Positions 57,699 through 64,000 of a DNA stretch of 64,000 bases are shown one piece after another. The DNA lies in assembly GCA_034401135.1 (NCBI GenBank), contig JAWZSP010000003.1, positions 2,418,001-2,482,000 on the forward strand. Direction: 5' to 3'. This DNA comes from Volutella citrinella. Taxonomy: Eukaryota > Ascomycota > Sordariomycetes > Hypocreales > Nectriaceae. Position 1 is the stretch's first letter; every line of letters starts with the position of its first letter. The notes beneath the pieces were generated by a model, which saw nothing but the letters and a program-made list of their open reading frames with translations, searched no databases and had not been told where the DNA came from. Both the position numbers and the translations under genes were made by a program.

Positions 57699-58567
57699 AT
57701 GCAGTTCTCCTCACTTCTTCTGGCGGCCCTTGCGGGTGTCTCGCAAGGTAAGAGCGGCGGAACCGTCTTGTTATCGTCGCTGGCCACCACTAACCTCTTG
57801 TGTAGCGATTGACGTCCAAGTCGTCTCTGTGGGCATGAACGGCATGTCCAACACCACGGGCCTCAAGTACTGGCCGGAGAAGATCACGGCCAAGAAGGGG
57901 TCAATGGTGCAGTTCCAGTTCTGGGCCGGAAACCACACCGTCACGCAGTCGAGCTTTGACAACCCCTGTGTGCCCATCGCCAACAGCGGGAACTCGAGCG
58001 TCAAGGGAATCTGGTCGGGTTACCAGCCGGTCAGCGCCAGTGCGAACAAGGGAATGATTCCCACCTTCACCGTCGAAATCAAGGACGATAAGCCCATGTG
58101 GCTTTACTGCAGCCAGGGCAAGCACTGCCAAGGAGGCATGGTCATGGTCATCAACGAGAAGTAAGTTGAATATGCTTGTTCTTCACCTCGCCAGGGTGGG
58201 TTGCTAACAGAGGCGTCACAGCACTTCTGCCAATAGCACACGATCGCTGAACAACTACAAGTCGCTTGCCCAAACGTCCCCTGGAGAGAGCGGCTCCGGC
58301 GGCGGTTCTGGTGGTGGCAACGGCGGTGGCAACGGCGGTGGCAACGGCGGCGGTTCTGGCAACGGCGGCGGCAACGGCGGTGGCTCCGGTGGTGGTTCCG
58401 GTGGCGGCTCCGGATCAGTCACCGGAGCTCCGACCCGGGCCCCAACCGCGGGAGCCGGCAGCCCGACATCGACTGCACCCATTGTTACTGGCGCCGCATC
58501 TGTGACATCACCCGGAATGGTTGCCCCTGCCCTGGGAGCTGTCATGGCAGTGGCCCTGTTCCTCTGA
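57699..58567 (+). CDS. GPI-anchored cupredoxin-like extracellular protein
   Basis: Exons 57699-57747, 57806-58160 and 58222-58567 give 249 aa. A signal peptide (MQFSSLLLAALAGVSQA) is cut by the first intron. The cupredoxin domain (residues about 18-135) has KYWPEKITAKKGSMVQFQF, AGNHTVTQSSFDNPC and PMWLYCSQGKHCQGGMVMVI. His in NHTV plus Cys, His and Met in the last stretch are potential type-1 copper ligands. A Gly/Ser/Asn-rich linker encoded by a minisatellite follows, then a Thr/Ala/Pro stalk and a hydrophobic end (VAPALGAVMAVALFL) that fits a GPI signal. Fungal relatives are called extracellular serine-rich or plastocyanin-like proteins; their roles are unclear, and copper binding here is inferred. 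Confidence 0.9.
58290..58412 (+). repeat. Coding minisatellite GGCGGTGGCAAC/TCC in the cupredoxin linker
   Basis: A 12-bp unit repeats about ten times with variation and encodes GGGN and GGGS steps. Copy number is likely to vary between strains. Confidence 0.8.
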
Positions 58568-59021
58568 TTGCATTGAAGTACACCAAATGACGATGCAGGC
58601 TGGTGTGATGCTCTCCTGCCTGCTGGAAATCTGGGTATTGGATATGGATAAACAACGTCACGTCCTTTTCTTTTTCTTCTTCTTTGTTTGGGCCCAAGGA
58701 TGCAGCAAACATTGGGCTGCAGAGCATGTAATTTAGTCGAGGCGTAATCGGGGAGCAAGCTACAGCTAGACAACGGTCAGGCAAATTGGAATACCAAGCA
58801 ACTGCTATGTGTTAAAGGAGTCATGGCAATCCATCATACACATGTGCCGAGAAATTGCGTTGAGAGTGAAAGGGTTCGCATTCCAAAAGTAAAATGTACA
58901 TTTAACGATTCGCCTGGTATTACACATGGTAGATCAGCATCTCGCTATGCAGCTCTGGCACACAACAGATATCCACCCATTTTTAAACTCCACCAGTCCT
59001 CCCGAGCACTGTAGGCTGGCT
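58568..59021. other. Convergent 3' intergenic region, nothing recognised
   Basis: 3' flanks of the cupredoxin and MAPR genes, with a T-rich tract near 58665. Confidence 0.5.
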
Positions 59022-59856
59022 TCATTCCTTGGTGGGAATCTTTCTCTTCTTGCGGCCACTCTCGGCGGCAGCACACAGCTCCTTGCGTGGTTCCTGTTCA
59101 AGCCAATCATCGTCCCTCACCAGATATCCAACCTTGTGGTATTTCTTGCTCTTGGCGAAGAAGTCGACCCAGTGCTTGAGCGCCGTGTGCACCGACTCCT
59201 TGGCCTCTACAAGCTCTTTCACACGCATCGCAGCGAGCTCCTCCGCGGTCCAGTGGGCGTCCGTCTCGGGGTCGTCCTTGGGGAGGAACATCCTCTCGAC
59301 GCCCCTCATGTCCTGTGTTCGGTCGTCCTGGAAACACCCCGTAACGAAGCCTCGAGAGGCATCGCAGGCGGCAAAGACGTGGTAGGACCCGCCCGGGCCG
59401 TAGATGCGGCGTCCGTTGGATACGTCGTAGATGGTGCCGTTGATGGAGAGGTAGACGGGTGTGTCCTCATCCTTGCCGTCGAAGGCAGCGAGCTCGTCGA
59501 GGGTCAAGTAAATCGGTGGAGGCTACGTAGTCAAGTTCGTTAGTAGCAGAACCGGCCCTTCCGTCCTGAGAGGGAGACGCAACTGGTCCTAGAATCATTT
59601 CCTTCCAGTACTTGGCTTGCAAGTAGTCAGGCTTGTTCTTCATGCCCCACCACATGCTCTCGCCGCCGCTAATAACATAGCTGAGACCGCATGATGCAAA
59701 CAGCAGGAACGAGAGAACCCTCAGAATGTCAACCCATGGTGTGTAGTCATCTTCTTCGTCGTCATTCTTAGCGCGTTTGACCTTTTTGACCTTGATCTTG
59801 CGCTCCGACTTTGGCTTGCGCTGGCGCACAGTCGAATCCACAGTCGAATCGGCCAT
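59022..59856 (-). CDS. Membrane-associated cytochrome b5-like (MAPR family) protein
   Basis: Exons 59856-59584 and 59522-59022 give 257 aa. A basic, Lys-rich N-terminus (about residues 10-35) precedes one membrane segment (ILRVLSFLLFASCGLSYVI). The cytochrome b5-like domain follows: YLTLDELAAFDGKDEDTPVY, LSINGTIYDVSNGRRIYGPG and HVFAACDASRGFVTGCF. This is the MAPR version, related to Dap1/PGRMC, which lacks the two heme-binding histidines of true cytochrome b5 and uses tyrosines. Dap1 supports P450 enzymes in sterol synthesis; this larger protein may have a related role but is not Dap1 by length. The intron has a TACTAAC branch site. It is divergent from the Cut12-domain gene. Confidence 0.88.
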
Positions 59857-60379
59857 GGTGACGGTTGGGAACGACCGGTAAAGGGATGAGCTGTGAATCA
59901 GTAAGTTGAAAAAGGAGGAGGTTTGGTGTCCTGGTGGGGTGATGCGGAATAATTGTGGTGTGAATGATGAGGATAGCTTGGGGTGGTGGCAGCGCCGGGA
60001 CACTTTGTGAGCTCTCCGGACTTATCGCACCCTGGGAAAGTCCTTATCACTCGGTGCACCCCATTACCGCGAGGTCAGCACAAGTGGAGGCCCCCTATTG
60101 GTCGCAAATTACCTATATGCACCCCATGCCGTTTTCTTCAGCATCTTAGTGCATCTGCAGAAGTCACATGATCGGCCGTTACTACGGCAACTAGCTGACA
60201 CCTCTTACCACCCACCTGTGGGATGTGTAAACAGGTGGGATATTAGACCACACTAGGCAGATGGCAACCTTAACACTCCGTTGTAACGTTCAACTCTGAG
60301 CACACTCAAGCTGCGCATTCGAGCCCACACTGGAACGACCTACTCTTACGAATACCGCACTTGACATACTCCTCCAGAC
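59857..60379. promoter_or_regulatory. Shared divergent promoter of the MAPR and Cut12-domain genes
   Basis: 523 bp between two divergent ATGs. It contains an inverted CCAAT box (ATTGG at about 60097) and a GTCACATGA element at 60163-60171. No TATA box is seen. Confidence 0.4.
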
Positions 60380-62333
60380 ATGAGCCACAGTCCGAGCCTG
60401 CCTGGTTCTCCAGGCGGCCCGCTCCAAGCCATCACGGCGGAGCGCGTGAACCAGCGCGACTCCATCCTCTCGCAAATCCGCAATGAAACCCGCGATAGCT
60501 CAGTACACGATAAGATCAGCCAGTTCAACAACCTCAGCGTCAGCCTACAGTCCAAGCACCTCGAGCGTAAGACTGCAGATGCTGCTCTGAAGCGAGCGAT
60601 GCTGGGCCGTGAAGAAGCAGAGGCGGATCTACGGAAGTACAAAGACGAGGTCAAGTCCTTGCGCAAGGCCATAGATGAAGGAAAGGAGAGAGAGCGGCGT
60701 GTCGGAGAGCGCCTGGAGACATTGATGGTAGGCCGTTTGCAGTCTGCTACTGACAAAGGTCCCGCTTGCTCACTAAACGAACTAGGAAAACTATGGTCGA
60801 GCGAAAGAAACACACGCACACACGCAAGCCCTTTGGGAGAAGGAGATCCGACGAGCGCGCAAAGAAACCTTCAAGACGCAATCGTCCATCGTCAAACTCC
60901 AGGAAGAGCTTAAGTCGGCGCGATCGGGTGCCAAGATGACCGGAGAGAACTTGAAGCGCGAGAAGGAGAGGAGCAAAGTTCGAGAGCAGGAGGCATTTGC
61001 GGCGCGATATCAGATCGTCGGAGTGCAGGAGCAGCTTGAGCAGGCTCTGGAGCGCATCAAGGTGGTTGAGCAAGAGCGAGATGCCTTCAAAACAGCGGCA
61101 AAGAACGAGGAGGTGGCGCGCATCGCCGCCGAGGGACGCATCCCACTGCCACAGACCGAGAACCCCGACGACGAATTCGCATCACCCAAGAAGAAGACGA
61201 GGGAGTCCCGCATCTCCTTGTCCACGGCTGACATCTTGTCATCGGCCGCCAGTGAGCAGGAGATTGATGAGCTTGCGCTGCAAGTCCAGTGGGAGAGGCA
61301 GCGAGCTGACCGAGCCATGGAGATGGTCGAGTTCTTGCAAGCCGAGTGCCACCTCGGATGCTGCTCGTGCGCCAGGGCACGGAGCGTCTCCTCCCCGCGC
61401 CAGAAGCGCCGAAGCTCCATCAGCTTGGAGCAGCCAGGCGAGAAGGCAGTGAAGTTGAATACGCGGGAGCGGGTCATAACCCCTCTTCGTAACGAACTAC
61501 CACAGGCCGAGCCCTCGGTCGAGGAAGTTGCCGAGCCTGAGAATGCCACTCAGCTACTTCTCCCCAAGGCTCGAAAGGGTCCTCGCCGAAGCACCATCTT
61601 CTGTCCCAAGGAGGGTATCTTCCGAACCGTCTCCGAACAGGAGGCCGAGGCCATGGCGCTGCAGAATGAGGACAAGACCGAGACCGAGGCGCCCAGCGTG
61701 GAGCAGGAAATCATCTTTGAAGACGAAGCCGAGCCCGTGGTTGAGAGTGAGCAGCAAGAGCCAGCCGAGGAGGTCGACGCCGAGCGCTCACGTCGGTACG
61801 CCCGAACGCCATCGGTCGAGCCTCCATCGTTCGCCCTGCTAGCCAAGGAGAGGACATCGCTCCTCTCGCTCCTCAACGCGCCTCACAGCGGATCGACCAG
61901 CGAAGCCGCCCACTCAGCACCCCTTCCCTCGATCCCCACCATGCCCGATGAGGATCGAGAGGCCGATGGGAGCACCGACGAAGCGTTGAACGCCTCCCCC
62001 GAGACTCGGCCCCATACCGCCGCCGCCTTCTACACCGTCACCACCACCACGACGGTCCCCGTTCAGGATGACCGCCCCAACAACTCGTCCTTCTCGCAGA
62101 AGCTCCGCACACCCTCCCACAACACGAGTGGCATCTCCAGCGCTGACCTTGCGAACCCCGCCCTCACGCCCACCATGACCCGCGAGCAGGCCCTCGCCAA
62201 GATCCGGGAGCGCCGCGGCCGAGCTCGCTCCCACGCCCAGGGCACCATGACGCCGCGGCGACGCATGGTCGAGGGAGTCGATCGTAGGGAGATGAGTGCA
62301 CCCACGGGCAACGCCGCCAGCAAGAAACGATAG
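60380..62333 (+). CDS. Cut12-domain spindle pole body-associated protein
   Basis: Exons 60380-60727 and 60786-62333 give 631 aa. The N-terminal 250 residues are a long coiled coil (DKISQFNNLSVSLQSKHLER, YGRAKETHAHTQALWEKEI, ARYQIVGVQEQLEQALERIK), which I recognise as the fungal Cut12/spindle pole body formation domain. A short Cys cluster follows (LGCCSCAR), then disordered Ser/Thr/Glu-rich sequence with several S/T-P sites, as expected of a mitotic kinase target. A basic C-terminus ends the protein (IRERRGRARSHAQGTMTPRR). S. pombe Cut12 recruits polo kinase and activates mitotic entry at the spindle pole; that this protein does the same is inferred from the family. Confidence 0.85.
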
Positions 62334-63128
62334 AACGCAAGCTTGTTGGCCGACGCCCGGTGCACGTCCTGACACTTTGTCGACAGCCCCCTTCCTCGTC
62401 GGAACGGATTCGGTTGGATCCTCTTTTCAGAGTACATGTTGGAACAAAAAGAGTGCTAGGAGTTATCTGTGTTTCTTGTATTCATTCCTCATAACGTCTC
62501 ATTTGCAAAGTTCACATGTCTAGGGCTTAGGCAAAAGGGGCGTTTTTGTTATCTCTCTTCTCATTCTGGTTTTCTCCCTCTCTCTCGGGGATTCATGTTC
62601 TCATCTGAGCGGCGGAAACAAAATCATGGGCTGTCGTTTTTCTTTTATTGGTCTTGTTTAGCAAGACTCACGTGTTGATGGTTTTTATCACGAGCAAGCC
62701 TGTACACTGGGCCACGAATAATGGGCGGCTTTTTTTTGCGGTGGCCTCTTTTTGTACATTTGGAGTTGACTCAATAAGAATGTGACTATCTATGCTTGAG
62801 CCCTCTTGAGTCTTTGACAACCCGTGCGTTCCCTCTATTCATATCCATGTTGAGCATGTATGTATTGATGGTCAAGATTCGCAAAACTTGACGACTAGGT
62901 ATGTGCAGCGGGAGAAAGGGAGGCATAGGGATGTACTGATATAATGATCTGCAGATGAGGCCGTATGTGTCCCTCTCTCTGCCAGACCCCAAGCAAAAAA
63001 AGACAAAGAAAAAACCAAAAGGTATCAACCATAAGCGATGATGTTCCAACCCAGCCTGAACTCCTCATTCATACAGTATGATGCTCCCCAACTACATGTT
63101 AAAAAAAATACAGCCCGCGGCGTGACAT
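62334..63128. other. Convergent 3' intergenic region, nothing recognised
   Basis: 3' flanks of the Cut12-domain gene and the BTB-type gene, with T-rich and A-rich tracts. Confidence 0.5.
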
Positions 63129-64000
63129 CTAGGTCCCGAGGAAGCCTCTCGCCATGTTGCGCCCATGCTGAGAGCTCACGGCGTCGAGCTTGACGGCAAC
63201 CATGACGCACTCGACGCCGCTCTTGCCGCCTCGCGCGCTCTGTATCCTCAGCCGCCACTGGCCGGCCACGACGGTCCATTCCTCGTCGCCAGCCGTAGTG
63301 ACGCTGCCGTCTATCCGCCGGCGCTTGCGGGGGTGTGCCTGTATCGTGCTGCTGGCGGGAGAGTCCATGGCGGAGACGGACGCCAGGTCTGTTTCTTCAA
63401 TGTGCTCCTTGCCGTCGAGCATAATGGCCGAGTCGGAATCGAGCACAACACGGACGAGATCATCACTCAGCGGGGTGTTGCCAGGGGTTGGGGGCTGAGA
63501 TCCAGCGCCGCCCGTGGCCATCAGCAGCCCGAGAGGTTGGGTCGTCGGCGGCAGGTTGAGCTTGGTCGCAATGACCTCGAACATCTTGGCCACTCGGGCC
63601 TTTGTATCCTTGAAGAATTCCGCCTTGGGAGTGCCGTTGATAAAGTGGATCTTGGTAGTCTCACCACCGATTTCCAAGACGAGCTCGGCAGGCTTCTCGT
63701 CAACATAGGGCCGAGCGTATTGCACCCAGCCATTCACAGTGTCAGGTCCATCTGCGAGGACGCTGATGCCGCTTTTTTGCACATTCTCCAATCTCAGGAC
63801 AATCTCCTCGCGGCGTCGACTCTGGTTGTAGCTGATGGAGTGGGGGATGAGCCGCTGCTCAAGCCCTTTGAAGTGAAAATAGCGGGCATCGCGAAGGAGC
63901 TCCTGCCGATGGGTCTCGTCGCGGATGTGCACAGGATATCCTCGCAGGAGCCGCAAAAGTTCGGCAAAGGTTTCGGCACTGCGGTTGGGTACGGATGGAG
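63129..64000 (-). CDS. BTB/POZ-type (K-channel tetramerisation-like) protein, 5' end outside the window
   Basis: The frame is open from the window edge to the stop at 63129, giving at least 289 residues; the start lies beyond 64000. The visible N-terminal part (SAETFAELLRLLRGYPVHIR, RYFHFKGLEQRLIPH) is the end of a BTB/T1 fold, as in fungal proteins annotated with potassium-channel tetramerisation-like domains. A beta-rich middle (IVLRLENVQKSGISVLAD, ELVLEIGGETTKIHFINGTP) and a basic KRRR cluster that could be a nuclear signal follow. The end (EEWTVVAGQWRLRIQ) repeats the wording of the middle. Such proteins often act as adaptors for Cul3 ligases, but nothing here proves it. Confidence 0.8.
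   Translation of the reverse strand, partial: PSVPNRSAETFAELLRLLRGYPVHIRDETHRQELLRDARYFHFKGLEQRLIPHSISYNQSRRREEIVLRLENVQKSGISVLADGPDTVNGWVQYARPYVDEKPAELVLEIGGETTKIHFINGTPKAEFFKDTKARVAKMFEVIATKLNLPPTTQPLGLLMATGGAGSQPPTPGNTPLSDDLVRVVLDSDSAIMLDGKEHIEETDLASVSAMDSPASSTIQAHPRKRRRIDGSVTTAGDEEWTVVAGQWRLRIQSARGGKSGVECVMVAVKLDAVSSQHGRNMARGFLGT

Overview
The window is nuclear DNA of a filamentous ascomycete, most likely a Sordariomycete and possibly Hypocreales. The support is short 49-130 bp introns with GT..AG borders and CTNAC-type branch sites, GC-rich third codon positions, pyrimidine-rich leaders, and typical fungal families (DUF1763, Cut12-domain, Dck1-type DOCK, HSPA12-like Hsp70, NPP1 protein, GPI-anchored wall proteins). 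All gene models were spliced by eye. Wherever exon joins are given, the phases were checked and the total length is a multiple of three.

Layout. 1-2381: no gene; from about 1441 a 941-nt ATG-free leader precedes an MFS sugar transporter (2382-4909). 5447-12651: compact housekeeping block with a DUF1763/LYR-like protein, frataxin, the AP-3 sigma subunit, a small single-pass membrane protein and cytosolic leucyl-tRNA synthetase. 12652-17564: gene-poor, with a small GPI-anchored protein and an orphan. 18205-25926: DPH3, a half-size ABCD-family peroxisomal transporter, a DJ-1/PfpI protein and an RBR ubiquitin ligase. 27153-40572: a coiled-coil protein, an Hsp70-like ATPase and a 2025-aa DOCK exchange factor. 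40573-44089: gene-poor, with one secreted NPP1-family necrosis-inducing-like protein. 44090-51425: a GNAT enzyme, the divergent RPS5/RPS25 pair, a 3.1-kb gap and the ADP/ATP carrier. 51861-64000: an M13 peptidase homologue without its active site, CENP-X/MHF2, a GPI cupredoxin, a MAPR cytochrome-b5-like protein, a Cut12-domain protein and the 3' part of a BTB-type gene.

How the genes relate. The genes are not a biosynthetic cluster. Most are housekeeping: translation (LeuRS, RPS5, RPS25, DPH3), mitochondria (frataxin, AAC, DUF1763, perhaps the small membrane protein), trafficking and polarity (AP-3 sigma, DOCK), and genome maintenance or mitosis (CENP-X, Cut12). Secreted or surface proteins (two GPI proteins, the NPP1 protein, the M13-like protein) mostly sit beside larger gaps. 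Several neighbours are divergent and share 300-650 bp promoters: frataxin/AP-3 sigma, membrane protein/LeuRS, DPH3/ABCD, RPS5/RPS25 and MAPR/Cut12.

Most unusual points. (1) The RBR ligase has two tandem, equally phased alternative last exons. Each encodes a complete second half of the catalytic Rcat domain, and both follow a 14-nt microexon that splits the catalytic cysteine codon. (2) A full-length secreted M13 protein has an intact fold signature but has lost the HExxH motif and other catalytic residues. (3) A 941-nt leader contains no ATG. (4) The CENP-X protein carries an N-terminal AT-hook. (5) The shared RPS5/RPS25 promoter has a Tbf1-type site and a direct repeat.
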